DNA of 64,000 bases, from positions 186,001-250,000 of the forward strand of contig NZ_JPWI01000004.1 in assembly GCF_003326795.1 (NCBI RefSeq), read 5' to 3'. Shown in pieces: positions 25,479 to 34,468 of the stretch. Positions within the stretch are counted from its first letter, which is position 1, and the number at the start of each line of letters is the position of its first letter. Below the pieces are notes generated by a model that worked only from the letters and a program-made list of their open reading frames with translations, was not told the origin of the DNA and did no database searches. This DNA is from Thalassospira profundimaris (GTDB taxonomy: Bacteria > Pseudomonadota > Alphaproteobacteria > Rhodospirillales > Thalassospiraceae). Position numbers and translations under genes: made by a program.

Positions 25479-26402
25479 TTAAACCACATGCATCAGGACG
25501 GCGATGATCGGCATGGTGATGATGGCTACAAGTGTGTGAACGGTGATGATGCTGGCCATCATTTGGGCATCGCCGCCCATCAGGCGGGCAAGAACATAGG
25601 CGCTGGCAGAACAGGGAAGGGCGGCATAAAGCACTACTGCCGCGCTCTCGATTGTGGGCAATCCCAGGGCAAAACAAAGTCCGGCGGCAATTGCCGGGCT
25701 GATCGCAAGCTTGCCGAAGGTCGATATGCCAACCGGAACCCCGGCATTGCGTGCGGCCTTAAGATCAAGCCCGGCGCCGACCGCAAGCAGGCCGATTGGC
25801 AGTGCGGCACGCCCAAGAACTTCAAGGAACGGGCCGATCACAGGGGGTAAACCGAGACCTGAAACATTGAAAAGGCTGCCCAAAACGCATGCCACCAGTA
25901 ACGGGTTTTTGCAAACATCGCGCAACAGCGATAGCAAGCCGGGTGTTCGGTCATTGTCCCCCCAATGGGCGCAGGCCAGAACCGATATGACATTCACGGT
26001 CGGAACAACCAGTGCCACACAAAGCGCTGTAACCGTCAGTCCGGATGTTCCAAGAAGGGCGGCTGCAACCGCAAGACCAATATAGGTGTTGGGGCGTATA
26101 GCCCCCTGAACCAGCGATGAAAATGCCGCCGGGCTGACCTTTAGAACCGGCTTCAGTATCATGATCAGGACGGTGCAAATCGCAATGGTTCCAAGCATTG
26201 CACTGGTGATCCCGACAAGTGGCAGGCTGCCAAGGTCGGCCTTGGCGGTATTGGAAAACAGCAAGGCTGGAAAGGTAACAAAATAGGTCAGTTTCTCTGC
26301 GCCCGGCCAGAATGTATCAGGCAGGAATCGCCGTTGGCGAAGCACATAGCCCAGAACGATCAGGGCAAATGTTGGCAAAAGGGCGGACAGAATGGCGATC
26401 AT
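25479..26402 (-). CDS. AEC (auxin efflux carrier) family transporter
   Basis: A hydrophobic protein of 307 residues with about ten predicted membrane segments in two halves of five, the AEC layout, and the family-like stretch RPNTYIGLAVA in the middle. AEC members export or take up organic anions such as malonate or malate; the cargo here is unknown. The ATG at 26402 has an AGG eight bases upstream; an earlier in-frame ATG at 26438 has no site. It lies upstream of pyrB on the same strand with a 165-base gap, so it is probably a separate unit. Confidence 0.85.
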   Translation of the reverse strand: MIAILSALLPTFALIVLGYVLRQRRFLPDTFWPGAEKLTYFVTFPALLFSNTAKADLGSLPLVGITSAMLGTIAICTVLIMILKPVLKVSPAAFSSLVQGAIRPNTYIGLAVAAALLGTSGLTVTALCVALVVPTVNVISVLACAHWGDNDRTPGLLSLLRDVCKNPLLVACVLGSLFNVSGLGLPPVIGPFLEVLGRAALPIGLLAVGAGLDLKAARNAGVPVGISTFGKLAISPAIAAGLCFALGLPTIESAAVVLYAALPCSASAYVLARLMGGDAQMMASIITVHTLVAIITMPIIAVLMHVV

Positions 26403-26485
26403 TAAAAGACCTGCTGGCTTGATGTGTGCCGGGTGCATTTCGGTTTGAAAGGCCCAGCGCTAGCTTATGTTTTCCGATAAAAATG

Positions 26486-26504
26486 CAATCGCTGCAAGCG
26501 ATTG
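26486..26504. other. Short perfect stem-loop upstream of the AEC and VOC genes
   Basis: CAATCGCT-GCA-AGCGATTG is a perfect eight-base inverted repeat in the 231-base divergent gap between the AEC gene and the VOC gene. It could be an operator or a leader stem. I see nothing else distinctive in this gap. Confidence 0.45.
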
Positions 26505-26633
26505 GGCTAGATGACTTTAATTCACCTGCAACCCGGTTGTTCTTTGTTGAGCAATCAGAATGTGATAGTCAGCACATCTATAAGGGTGCCCTCGTTGTAA
26601 AGTGCCAGGGCTGCTAAAACAAAAGGGGACGCT

Positions 26634-27449
26634 ATGTCGCGCGCAATCGACCATTTGGTTCTATGTGTGAATGATCTTGATGCGGCGATTGCTGCCTATT
26701 CCCTGCTCGGTTTTACCGTGACGCCCCGTGCCATTCATCCGTTCGGGACTGGCAATGCGCTGATCCAGCTTGATGGTATGTATATTGAGCTGCTTGCCGT
26801 GGTGGATCCCGGTAAGATTGCCGAAACCGATTTGTCGGCGCCGTTTTCCTTTGCGGTCTATAACCGTGATTATCTGCGCCATCGTCAGGGCATGTCGATG
26901 CTGGCACTGCAATCACGCGATGCAGAAAAGGACCGCGAGGATTTCATTGCTGCCGGTGCTGCGGTTCCGCCGGTATTTCACTTTGAACGTGACGCCCGGA
27001 CTCCAGATGGTGACACGGTGGGCGTGGCATTCTCCTTGGCCTTTGCAAATCATCCGTTGCTGCGCAATGCGGTTACATTTGTTTGCCAGCATCGCCACCC
27101 GCCACAGAATTTCTATTTTCCGCAATATCAGTCGCATGCCAATGGTGCAAAGGCGATTGGCAAGGTGATGTTAAGCCATTGGGCGGCGGATGCAGTACGT
27201 GATTTCTATGAAGCAATCAGGATCGATCATCTGGTTGAAGCCCTTCACAGCGATGAATTGATTGCAAAATACGGTTTTGATGATCCTGAATTCTCAACAG
27301 ACGGATTTGCCGGATTTGAGCTGATCGTCGAAGATATCAGCAAGATTGCAGACGCTGCATTGTCCCTTGGGGCGGTTCAGAAGAAGGGGCAACTGATCCT
27401 GCCGCCATCGAAGTTCTTTGGACTGATGGTCGTCATCAAATCCAGATAA
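26634..27449 (+). CDS. VOC family protein (glyoxalase-like domain)
   Basis: The product is 271 residues. The N-terminus reads AIDHLVLCVNDLDAAIAAYSLLGF, the characteristic start of a glyoxalase/bleomycin-resistance (VOC) fold, with His7 as a likely metal ligand and a candidate glutamate in YIELLAV. Its length and HPRGTGNALIQL-like middle match the Glyoxalase_3 type. The second half (SHWAADAVRDFYEAI onward) is a diverged repeat. These proteins can be dioxygenases, isomerases or lyases; the function is not known here. The gene is monocistronic and ends in a strong terminator shared with ruvX. Confidence 0.8.
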   Translation: MSRAIDHLVLCVNDLDAAIAAYSLLGFTVTPRAIHPFGTGNALIQLDGMYIELLAVVDPGKIAETDLSAPFSFAVYNRDYLRHRQGMSMLALQSRDAEKDREDFIAAGAAVPPVFHFERDARTPDGDTVGVAFSLAFANHPLLRNAVTFVCQHRHPPQNFYFPQYQSHANGAKAIGKVMLSHWAADAVRDFYEAIRIDHLVEALHSDELIAKYGFDDPEFSTDGFAGFELIVEDISKIADAALSLGAVQKKGQLILPPSKFFGLMVVIKSR

Positions 27450-27481
27450 AAAAAGCTGCCTGAATGAACAGGCAGCTTTTT
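27450..27481. terminator. Bidirectional terminator between the VOC gene and ruvX
   Basis: A 13-base stem, AAAAAGCTGCCTG/CAGGCAGCTTTTT with loop AATGAA, has T-runs on both strands and serves two convergent genes. Confidence 0.92.
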
Positions 27482-27510
27482 AAAATCATTAGATGATCAG
27501 GACGAGGATA

Positions 27511-28035
27511 TCAGTCTTCGTCGCCGTCAAATTCGTCTTCATCGGGTTCCGCGTTTTCACCCGGATCGGTATGACGGTTAAGGTGATCAAGTGCGCCCTG
27601 CAGGATATAGGCAGCTGCCGTTTTATCGACGACTTCCGCACGACGTTTGCGGGTCATGTCGACTTCCTCGATCAGGATACGCTCGACCGCGTTGGTCGAA
27701 AGACGTTCGTCCCACATCAGTACCGGCAGGTCGATGTATTTTTCCATCTCGTCGATAAAGGCGTAAACGCGATGGCAGGCCTTGCCGATCGAACCATCCA
27801 GTTCGCGCGGGAAGCCAATGACGATGCCACCAACATTCTGCTTGGTAATGATCGACGATAGCTGTGCGATATCGCGGGTAAATTTCTTCCGCGAGATCAG
27901 CTCATAAGGTGAAGCGATCTGCAGCCCGACATCTGAAAGGGCCACGCCAATGGTTTTGGTGCCAAGGTCCAGGCCCAAAACGCGCGCTGCTGGTGCTAAA
28001 AACCGCAGCAATTCCTGAGTATCATTGCAAATCAT
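27511..28035 (-). CDS. ruvX: RuvX/YqgF family RNase H-fold nuclease
   Basis: The product is 174 residues. The catalytic motif GLDLGTKTIGVALSD (residues 21-35, Asp23) and the later WDERLST and VDKTAAAYILQ (second and third acidic sites) define the YqgF family. It is needed for 16S rRNA 5' end processing and was first proposed as a Holliday junction resolvase. The ATG at 28035 has AAGG five bases upstream; a GTG at 28068 extends the frame. The C-terminus is an unusually acidic tail of about 16 residues (DEDEFDGDED). It is divergent from gatC, as in many alphaproteobacteria. Confidence 0.93.
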   Translation of the reverse strand: MICNDTQELLRFLAPAARVLGLDLGTKTIGVALSDVGLQIASPYELISRKKFTRDIAQLSSIITKQNVGGIVIGFPRELDGSIGKACHRVYAFIDEMEKYIDLPVLMWDERLSTNAVERILIEEVDMTRKRRAEVVDKTAAAYILQGALDHLNRHTDPGENAEPDEDEFDGDED

Positions 28036-28212
28036 GGCGACCTTATAGGCGGGTTGATTGTAAAACACCAGCCGAATTGCCGGTTGAAGGACGCAATTCA
28101 GGCATGCCCGATTGTAACGTCATTTGCGGATCGTTGCGGGCATTTTTGACCTTGATGGCGACATTGGATAGCGGTGATTGCAGATGTCGCACCTTTAGGG
28201 CGTTTGCGGGCC

Positions 28213-28241
28213 TTGCGATAGGGGCGGCAGGGTGCTAGTTT
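28213..28241 (+). promoter_or_regulatory. Candidate gatCAB promoter
   Basis: TTGCGA (28213-28218), a 17-base spacer and TAGTTT (28236-28241) give a fair sigma-70-type match about 80 bases before gatC. No other good candidate is seen in the 282-base gap to ruvX. Confidence 0.4.
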
Positions 28242-28262
28242 CCGCGCTGTAATTCAAGTTCT

Positions 28263-28290
28263 GGCAGATGAAATGTCTGCCGGGTTTTTT
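28263..28290 (+). terminator. Terminator-like hairpin in the gatC leader
   Basis: GGCAGA/TCTGCC with a seven-base loop is followed by GGGTTTTTT, 28 bases before the gatC ATG. Between the candidate promoter and gatC it would act as an attenuator, or it could end an upstream short transcript. Confidence 0.55.
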
Positions 28291-28317
28291 GTCATTCCTT
28301 AAGAGAGACTTTCATCC

Positions 28318-28608
28318 ATGTCGTCTTTGGATAAGGAAACAGTTCGCCGCATTGCCTATCTGTCACGTATCAACGTGTCCGAAGAAGGTCTTTCCGAACT
28401 GGCGGGAGATTTGACCCGTATCCTCGATTTTGTCGAGGAACTGCAAGAAGTTGATGTCGAGGGTTGCGACCCGCTGACGTCGGTTGCCGATCTCACCCTG
28501 CCGCTGCGCAAGGACGAAGTCACCGATGGCAACATCCAGCAAAAAGTGCTGTCGAACGCACCGATGACCGATGCTGGCTGTTTTGTTGTGCCCAAGGTGG
28601 TTGAATAA
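28318..28608 (+). CDS. gatC: Asp-tRNA(Asn)/Glu-tRNA(Gln) amidotransferase subunit C
   Basis: The product is 96 residues with the GatC pattern: [24 protein letters not shown] at the start, then [21 protein letters not shown] and [11 protein letters not shown]. It holds GatA and GatB together as a belt around the complex. The gene overlaps gatA by one base (TAATG) and is preceded by a GAGAGA-type ribosome site. A typical length for the family. Confidence 0.97.
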   Translation: MSSLDKETVRRIAYLSRINVSEEGLSELAGDLTRILDFVEELQEVDVEGCDPLTSVADLTLPLRKDEVTDGNIQQKVLSNAPMTDAGCFVVPKVVE

Positions 28609-30086
28609 TGACTGATCTGACAAATCTGACGCTTGCAGAAGCCCGCGACGGGCTTGCAAAAGGTGATTATACCTCGGTCGAGCTGACCGAAGCACACCTG
28701 AAATCGATGGAAGCGCATCGCAATCTGAACGCTTACATCACGGAAACCCCGGAAAAAGCCATCGAGATGGCCAAGGCATCCGATGCCAAGCGCGCCAAGG
28801 GCGAAGCTGGCAAAATGGAAGGCCTGCCGATTGCGATCAAGGACCTGTTCTGCACCGAAGGTGTTCAGACCACGGCGGCTTCGCACATCCTCGAAGGTTT
28901 TAAACCGGAATATGAATCTACCGTCACGCGCAATCTTTTTGACAACGGTGCGGTCATGCTCGGCAAGGCCAACCTTGACGAGTTTGCCATGGGGTCTTCG
29001 AACACGTCGTCCTATTACGGCAATGTGATCAACCCCTGGAAGGGCAAAGACGGCAAGGATCTGGTGCCGGGCGGATCATCTGGTGGTTCGGCGGCAGCTG
29101 TGGCTGCCAACATGGCGCTTGCAGCCACCGGTACCGATACCGGTGGTTCGATCCGTCAGCCGGCATCCTATTGCGGCATTGTTGGCCTGAAGCCGACCTA
29201 TGGTCGTTGCTCGCGCTGGGGCATTGTTGCCTTTGCGAGCTCGCTTGATCAGGCTGGACCGATGACCAAGACCGTTCGTGACGCGGCAATCATGCTGGGT
29301 TCGATGGCGGGCCATGATGCCAAGGACAGCACGTCGGCTCCGATGGCGGTTCCTGATTTCGAAGCAGCCCTTACCGGCGACATTCGCGGCATGAAGATCG
29401 GTATCCCGAAAGAATACCGTGTCGATGGCATGCCCGAAGAAATCAGCAAGCTTTGGGATGACGGCGTTGCCATGCTGCGTTATGCAGGTGCCGAAGTGGT
29501 CGATGTATCGCTTCCGCACACCAAATACGCGCTTGGCACCTATTATATCGTTGCCCCGGCAGAAGCATCGTCGAACCTTGCACGGTATGACGGCCTGCGT
29601 TACGGCCAACGTGTCATGGATGAAGGCGACAGCCTTGACGACATGTATATGAAGTCGCGCGCAGCAGGCTTCGGCAAGGAAGTCCAGCGCCGTATCATGA
29701 TTGGTACCTATGTGCTGTCGGCTGGCTACTATGATGCCTATTACAACAAGGCGCTTAAAGTCCGTCGTCGTATCTATGAAGACTTTGCCAATGCCTTTGG
29801 CTCCGTTGATACCATTCTGGCCCCGACGGCCCCGTCGGCTGCCTTTGCAATCGGCGAGAACGAAGGCGATCCGGTCAAGATGTATCTGAATGACGTCTTT
29901 ACGGTTCCGGCAAGCCTTGCGGGTCTTCCGGGCCTGTCGCTTCCGACCGGCCTGTCGTCCGAAGGACTTCCGCTTGGCCTGCAGCTGATTGGCAAGCCGT
30001 TTGATGAAGAAACCGTTCTGCGTGTTGGTGGTGTGCTCGAAAGTGCCGCCAACTTCACCGCAAAACCGTCCGGGCTGGAGGGTTAA
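28608..30086 (+). CDS. gatA: Asp-tRNA(Asn)/Glu-tRNA(Gln) amidotransferase subunit A
   Basis: A 492-residue amidase-signature protein. The catalytic Ser-cisSer-Lys triad is visible: lysine in [10 protein letters not shown] (about 79), and the two serines in [13 protein letters not shown] and [10 protein letters not shown] (about 155-180). GatA releases ammonia from glutamine and passes it to GatB for amidation of mischarged tRNA. This implies that the organism makes Gln-tRNA(Gln) and/or Asn-tRNA(Asn) by the indirect route. It is between gatC and gatB with tight spacing. High-expression codon use is evident. Confidence 0.97.
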   Translation: MTDLTNLTLAEARDGLAKGDYTSVELTEAHLKSMEAHRNLNAYITETPEKAIEMAKASDAKRAKGEAGKMEGLPIAIKDLFCTEGVQTTAASHILEGFKPEYESTVTRNLFDNGAVMLGKANLDEFAMGSSNTSSYYGNVINPWKGKDGKDLVPGGSSGGSAAAVAANMALAATGTDTGGSIRQPASYCGIVGLKPTYGRCSRWGIVAFASSLDQAGPMTKTVRDAAIMLGSMAGHDAKDSTSAPMAVPDFEAALTGDIRGMKIGIPKEYRVDGMPEEISKLWDDGVAMLRYAGAEVVDVSLPHTKYALGTYYIVAPAEASSNLARYDGLRYGQRVMDEGDSLDDMYMKSRAAGFGKEVQRRIMIGTYVLSAGYYDAYYNKALKVRRRIYEDFANAFGSVDTILAPTAPSAAFAIGENEGDPVKMYLNDVFTVPASLAGLPGLSLPTGLSSEGLPLGLQLIGKPFDEETVLRVGGVLESAANFTAKPSGLEG

Positions 30087-30089
30087 TCC

Positions 30090-31544
30090 ATGACCTATGT
30101 GATTGAAGGTTCGACCGGCCCGTGGGAAATCGTTGTGGGTCTGGAAGTTCACTGTCAGGTGATTTCCGAATCCAAACTGTTTTCCGGTGCCTCGACCAAG
30201 TTCGGTAATGATCCGAACACCAATGTCAGCCTCGTTGACGCAGCGATGCCGGGCATGCTGCCGGTTGTGAACGCAGCATGCGTCCGTCAGGCGGTTAAAA
30301 CCGGTCTGGGCCTTAAGGCCAAGATCAACAAGGAAAGCGTTTTTGCCCGAAAAAACTATTTCTATGCCGATCTGCCGCAGGGCTATCAGATTTCGCAGTT
30401 TGACAAGCCGATTGTCGGCGAAGGCACGATCATTCTTGATATGCCCGATGGTTCGACCAAGGCCGTGGGCATCGAACGTCTGCATCTTGAACAGGATGCC
30501 GGCAAGTCGATGCATGATCAGGACCCGAAATATTCGCATATCGACCTGAACCGGTCGGGTGTCGCGCTGATGGAAATCGTTTCCATGCCGGATATCCGCA
30601 CCCCGGAAGAGGCGGGCGCGTACCTCACCAAACTGCGTGCGATTGTACGTTACCTTGGTACCTGTGACGGTAACATGAACGAAGGTTCGATGCGTTGCGA
30701 TGCCAACGTTTCGGTCCGTCGTCCGGGCGAGCCGTTCGGCACCCGTTGCGAGATCAAGAACGTCAACTCCATCCGCTTTGTGATGCAGGCGATTGAAATC
30801 GAAGCAAAACGCCAGGTCGAAGTGATCGAGGGCGGCGGCGAAATCGTTCAGGAAACCCGCCTGTATGATCAGCGTCTGGGTGAAACCCGTTCGATGCGTT
30901 CCAAGGAAATGGCACATGATTACCGCTATTTCCCGGATCCGGATTTGCTGCCGCTTGTTTTCGATGATGCATTCATCTCGGAAATCGAAAAAGAGCTGCC
31001 GGAACTCCCGGACGAGAAAAAAGCCCGCTTCATGCGTGAAAACGGCCTGTCGGCTTATGATGCCGGTGTGCTCGTTGCTGAAAAGGAAAAGGCTGATTAC
31101 TACGAAGTCGTTGCCAAGGGCCGTGATGGCAAACTGGCGGCGAACTGGGTGATCACCAACCTGTTTGGCGCACTGAACAAGGCAGAAGTCGGCATTGCAG
31201 ACAGCCCGGTTTCGGCTGAAAACCTTGGCAAGCTGATCGATCTTATTTCCGATGACACCATTTCTGGCCGTATCGCCAAGGATGTCTTTGAAATCATGAT
31301 CGAAACCGGCGGTGATCCTGAAAAGATCGTCGAGGAAAAAGGTCTGAAACAGATCACAGATACCGGTGCGATTGAAACGGCAATTGACGAAGTCATTGCT
31401 GCGAACCCGGACAAGGTAGAAGAAATCCGTGCGGGCAAAGACAAGATGTTGGGCTGGTTTGTTGGTCAGGTCATGAAATCCACGGGTGGTAAAGCCAACC
31501 CGGGCATGGTCAACAAGATGCTTCGCGATAAAATCCTCGGCTGA
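30090..31544 (+). CDS. gatB: Asp-tRNA(Asn)/Glu-tRNA(Gln) amidotransferase subunit B
   Basis: The product is 484 residues. The cradle domain starts with [12 protein letters not shown] and contains [16 protein letters not shown], the GatB signature, and [10 protein letters not shown] helical and a YqeY-like C-terminal domain (residues 335-480) bind the tRNA. GatB phosphorylates the misacylated Glu or Asp and amidates it. It starts three bases after gatA and ends before a clear terminator. Confidence 0.97.
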   Translation: MTYVIEGSTGPWEIVVGLEVHCQVISESKLFSGASTKFGNDPNTNVSLVDAAMPGMLPVVNAACVRQAVKTGLGLKAKINKESVFARKNYFYADLPQGYQISQFDKPIVGEGTIILDMPDGSTKAVGIERLHLEQDAGKSMHDQDPKYSHIDLNRSGVALMEIVSMPDIRTPEEAGAYLTKLRAIVRYLGTCDGNMNEGSMRCDANVSVRRPGEPFGTRCEIKNVNSIRFVMQAIEIEAKRQVEVIEGGGEIVQETRLYDQRLGETRSMRSKEMAHDYRYFPDPDLLPLVFDDAFISEIEKELPELPDEKKARFMRENGLSAYDAGVLVAEKEKADYYEVVAKGRDGKLAANWVITNLFGALNKAEVGIADSPVSAENLGKLIDLISDDTISGRIAKDVFEIMIETGGDPEKIVEEKGLKQITDTGAIETAIDEVIAANPDKVEEIRAGKDKMLGWFVGQVMKSTGGKANPGMVNKMLRDKILG

Positions 31545-31570
31545 TTGAAGATCGAAAGCAAATAGATGAA

Positions 31571-31599
31571 GAAGCCCCGCAATTTGCGGGGCTTCTTTT
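31571..31599 (+). terminator. Terminator of the gatCAB operon
   Basis: GAAGCCCCGC/GCGGGGCTTC (ten base pairs, five-base loop) is followed by TTTTG. Confidence 0.9.
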
Positions 31600-31629
31600 G
31601 TTTGGAATGCGAGACAGAAAGGGGAAATA

Positions 31630-31658
31630 TTGCTGACCGTTCGTTTCTTGTGCATAGT
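31630..31658 (+). promoter_or_regulatory. Candidate promoter of the RpiR-type regulator gene
   Basis: TTGCTG (31630-31635), a 17-base spacer and CATAGT (31653-31658) precede the gene by about 30 bases. A palindrome overlaps the expected start site. Confidence 0.45.
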
Positions 31659-31661
31659 ACC

Positions 31662-31677
31662 TGAAATCACAATTTCA
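31662..31677. promoter_or_regulatory. Palindrome TGAAAT-N4-ATTTCA, candidate autoregulatory operator
   Basis: A perfect six-base inverted repeat lies between the candidate -10 box and the regulator ATG, where a bound repressor would block initiation. The same TGAAA/TTTCA half-sites recur before the TRAP operon at 32634-32680. Confidence 0.5.
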
Positions 31678-31687
31678 CGGTGAGTTA

Positions 31688-32533
31688 ATGACTTCTTCTG
31701 AAAAGCGTTCTTTCCTTGCACGGGTAAGGGCGGCTTTGCCCGACTTGCATCCGGCGGAGCGCCGTCTGGGTGAGTTTGTTTGTGACTTTCCAGGGGAGCT
31801 TGCGAGCTACTCAGCTCAGGAATTGGCACAGCTCGCAAACGTCTCGAAGGCGACGGTTTCTAGGTTCGTGCGGCGTGTTGGCTATGAGAATTACGAAGCG
31901 GCCAGGTTGCATGCAAGGATTGAGCGGCGAACAGGCTCAAGACTGTTTCTTGGCGGTCACGGCGAGAATTCGGAAGAAGCATCTCTTGCGTCAAGCATTG
32001 CTCAGAACAAGGAAAACCTTGATCGAACGTTTGTTACTATTTCTCAGGTGGAAGTAGATGATGTCGCTTCATCGTTGCTGTCAGCACGCAAAACTTGGGT
32101 TTTTGGTTTCCGAGCCAGTCATCCATTCGCCAGTTATTTGCAGTGGCAATTAATACAGGTCATCGAAAACATCGTTGCTCTCCCACGGGGGGGGGAGACG
32201 CTAGGAGAGCACCTTGTTAGTGTCAAGCCAGAGGACTGTGTGATCGTCTTCGGATTAAGGCGCCGGATACCCCAGTTGAGCCAGATTATTGATCATTCTG
32301 TTCAGACGGGGGCGAAGGTTCTTTACCTCACTGATGAGGGGGAAGACTTCAACAAAAGCGCAACCTGGCATTTTCGTTGTCAGACACAGGCTACCGGGCC
32401 CTTGTTCAGTCATGTTTCGGTCATGGCGGTTTGTCACTATCTCTGCATGCGTACTATTGAACTGGCAAAGGCCGATGGCAGAAGCCGGTTGCGTTCTATA
32501 GAGACGTTGAACGAAAAGCTTGGCGAACTTTAA
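31688..32533 (+). CDS. MurR/RpiR family transcriptional regulator
   Basis: The product is 281 residues. An N-terminal RpiR-type helix-turn-helix (about 18-95) contains SAQELAQLANVSKATVSRFVRRVGY, and a SIS sugar-isomerase-fold domain follows (about 120-260; VFGFRASHPFASYLQWQL, DCVIVFGLRRR). The family senses phosphosugars, though many TRAP- and amino-acid-linked members exist. It precedes a TRAP transporter operon on the same strand by 290 bases, so it is the likely controller of it. Codon choice (TTG, GTT, AGG) looks more AT-rich than the gatCAB genes just before it, hinting that the cluster was acquired. Confidence 0.88.
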   Translation: MTSSEKRSFLARVRAALPDLHPAERRLGEFVCDFPGELASYSAQELAQLANVSKATVSRFVRRVGYENYEAARLHARIERRTGSRLFLGGHGENSEEASLASSIAQNKENLDRTFVTISQVEVDDVASSLLSARKTWVFGFRASHPFASYLQWQLIQVIENIVALPRGGETLGEHLVSVKPEDCVIVFGLRRRIPQLSQIIDHSVQTGAKVLYLTDEGEDFNKSATWHFRCQTQATGPLFSHVSVMAVCHYLCMRTIELAKADGRSRLRSIETLNEKLGEL

Positions 32534-32633
32534 TTCGCCCAATAAATAGACAGTAAGTTTGTCGTCGCACAAAAAATAATCATACAATTGGTGTTTTTTT
32601 TATACAGCACCCTTCCGGAGAGTGCGGATATTG

Positions 32634-32680
32634 CATGAAAACACAAGAAACTATGGTTTCATGTAAAACTGGCATGAAAT
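32634..32680. promoter_or_regulatory. Cluster of inverted CATGAAA motifs before the TRAP operon, candidate operator
   Basis: CATGAAA (32634-32640), GAAAC-TATG-GTTTC (32647-32660, a perfect inverted repeat), TTTCATG (32657-32663) and CATGAAA (32673-32679) lie about 150-190 bases before the substrate-binding protein gene. The symmetry and recurring half-sites suggest a binding site for the RpiR-type regulator. A small hairpin (CCTGTGC-TTTT-GCGCAGG, 32710-32727) follows downstream. No direct evidence of binding. Confidence 0.5.
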
Positions 32681-32827
32681 TTGTATCGTCATGTTCGAGC
32701 TTGGTGGTGCCTGTGCTTTTGCGCAGGTCGTGAACGGGAGGGGGGAATTTCCTTCGTTCACCCATAGTTGTTGGCTCTGTCATGCGGGCAGACGGTGTTC
32801 TGACCGCACATTGCGAAGGAAATGGAT

Positions 32828-33868
32828 ATGCGTATGTCGAAACACATCTTGATGGTTATTGGCTTGGTAGCCGCGTCAGTCGTGCCTGCTTCCGCTGAGA
32901 CGCTTTCACTTAAAGTCATGGGGCAACCTGCTGGTTCAGGTCTTATTGCCAACAACAAAGAAAAACCGTTCTTTGAAAACCTTGCCGCTAACACAGGAAT
33001 TGATGTGGCGGTTGCCTATAGCCCAGTGGACGTAACCGGCATTCCGGACTCAGATGGATTGCGCGTTCTGAAGTCAGGCCTGTTTGATATCGTCTCAATT
33101 CGTGGTCCTCAGGTCAGCCGCGACGAACCAAGTGTTCTTGGTCTTGATCTGGTCGGTTTGAATACGACATTTGCGGCTGGCCGCAAGAATACGGACGCAT
33201 TCAAAAACTATGTCGATGGCAGAATTCAGGAACAATTCAACGCCAAACTGCTTGGTGTTTGGCCAGCTGGACCGCAGGTTATTTTCTGTAAACCGGAAAT
33301 TACCGGGCTTGATGACCTGAAGGGTCTGAAGGTGCGCGTCGGGGATCAGAGTGCAGCCAACTTTATCGCCGGGCTTGGGGCAACTGGTGTGCCAATGCCG
33401 TTTGGTGAAGTTCAGCAGTCGTTGTCTCGTGGTGTTGTTGATTGCGCCATTACCGGACCAGCGTCTGCCAACGCAGCTGGCTGGCCAGAAGCAACGACAA
33501 CCGTATTGCCGTTGGCCCTTCAGCTTGCCATCAACGGCTATGCCATAAATCTCGATACCTGGAAAAAAATGACCGCGGACGATCAGTCGAAACTTGAAGG
33601 CGCTGTAGCGGCGCTTGTCGATGAAATATGGGCTTACTCGGAAGAGCTGTACGATGACTCAATGCGCTGCAATACCGGTGTAGAGCCGTGCGAGCAGGGC
33701 AAACCATACAGCCTTAAGGAAGTCCCGGTTCTAGACAGTGATATTGCCGTGGTCGCAAAGGCCGTTGGTGAAAAGTCGCTACCGGTTTGGGCCGAACAAT
33801 GTAATGCCATGTCACCGAACTGCGAAGCGGAGTGGCGTGCAACAATTGGTAAGAATCTCGGCCTGTAA
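32828..33868 (+). CDS. TRAP transporter substrate-binding protein, DctP family
   Basis: The product is 346 residues. A signal peptide (hydrophobic from residue 6, cleavage after ASA near 23) leads to a mature protein with the DctP layout, including DDLKGLKVRVGD near the ligand-contact arginine and EVQQSLSRGVVDCAI. Four late cysteines (CNTGVEPC, CNAMSPNC) suggest disulphides, unusual in the family. I use the ATG at 32828, which has AAGGA at seven bases; other in-frame ATGs are at 32822 and 32834. It delivers an organic acid-type ligand in the periplasm; the identity is unknown. It is the first gene of the TRAP operon. Confidence 0.93.
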   Translation: MRMSKHILMVIGLVAASVVPASAETLSLKVMGQPAGSGLIANNKEKPFFENLAANTGIDVAVAYSPVDVTGIPDSDGLRVLKSGLFDIVSIRGPQVSRDEPSVLGLDLVGLNTTFAAGRKNTDAFKNYVDGRIQEQFNAKLLGVWPAGPQVIFCKPEITGLDDLKGLKVRVGDQSAANFIAGLGATGVPMPFGEVQQSLSRGVVDCAITGPASANAAGWPEATTTVLPLALQLAINGYAINLDTWKKMTADDQSKLEGAVAALVDEIWAYSEELYDDSMRCNTGVEPCEQGKPYSLKEVPVLDSDIAVVAKAVGEKSLPVWAEQCNAMSPNCEAEWRATIGKNLGL

Positions 33869-33895
33869 CGCGATATCTCACAAAGGGGAAGTGCG

Positions 33896-34468
33896 ATGAA
33901 TTTTTATGGAAAGGTTGCCGGAACGGCATTTGGCATCGTGATGATATTTCTGTCGATCACAATTACTGCCGAAACCCTTTTACGGAAATTTTTAGCCTTC
34001 TCCCTTGGTGGGGTGGATGAGCTGAGCGGTTATGCAGTTGCGATTTGCGCACCTTTGGCTTTTACAGTGGCCCTGATCCACAACGCCCATATCAGAATCA
34101 ATATCCTGCAAAATAGATTGCCGGTCGCCGGGCAGGCCATCGTGAATTTGGTAGCGTCCGTGATGATGAGCGTTCTTGCGATTTATCTTGTCTATTTTTC
34201 TATTCGCACGGTCATCGATACCGCGACCTATAACTCAATCGCACAAACGCCATGGGCGACGCCCCTGATCTATCCGCAATCTATCTGGGTGTTCTCGATG
34301 GCGATGTTTGCCTTGGCTGCGATCGCTCTATCGATCGGGGCGGCAAGATTGCTGCTAAAACGGGATTGGCAGGGGTTGGTTCGTCATTTCGGTCCAGAGA
34401 CAGTTCAGTCTGAACTTGTTTCAGAGCTCAATGACCTTCAACAACGGATGCAGAGAGAAAAAGTATGA
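33896..34468 (+). CDS. TRAP transporter small permease (DctQ)
   Basis: A 190-residue membrane protein with four hydrophobic segments. The conserved ELSGYAVAICAPLAFTVAL stretch after the first helix marks DctQ. It pairs with the large permease and supports it in the inner membrane. It lies 27 bases after the binding protein gene and overlaps the large permease gene by four bases (ATGA), so the three are one operon. Confidence 0.93.
   Translation: MNFYGKVAGTAFGIVMIFLSITITAETLLRKFLAFSLGGVDELSGYAVAICAPLAFTVALIHNAHIRINILQNRLPVAGQAIVNLVASVMMSVLAIYLVYFSIRTVIDTATYNSIAQTPWATPLIYPQSIWVFSMAMFALAAIALSIGAARLLLKRDWQGLVRHFGPETVQSELVSELNDLQQRMQREKV

Noticed and set aside
29076-31838. A 920-codon open frame on the minus strand
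   Set aside because: It lies antisense to gatA, gatB and part of the RpiR gene. The opposite-strand frame stays open because of the codon bias of these highly expressed genes; the translation has no domain I recognise and gatAB are certain.
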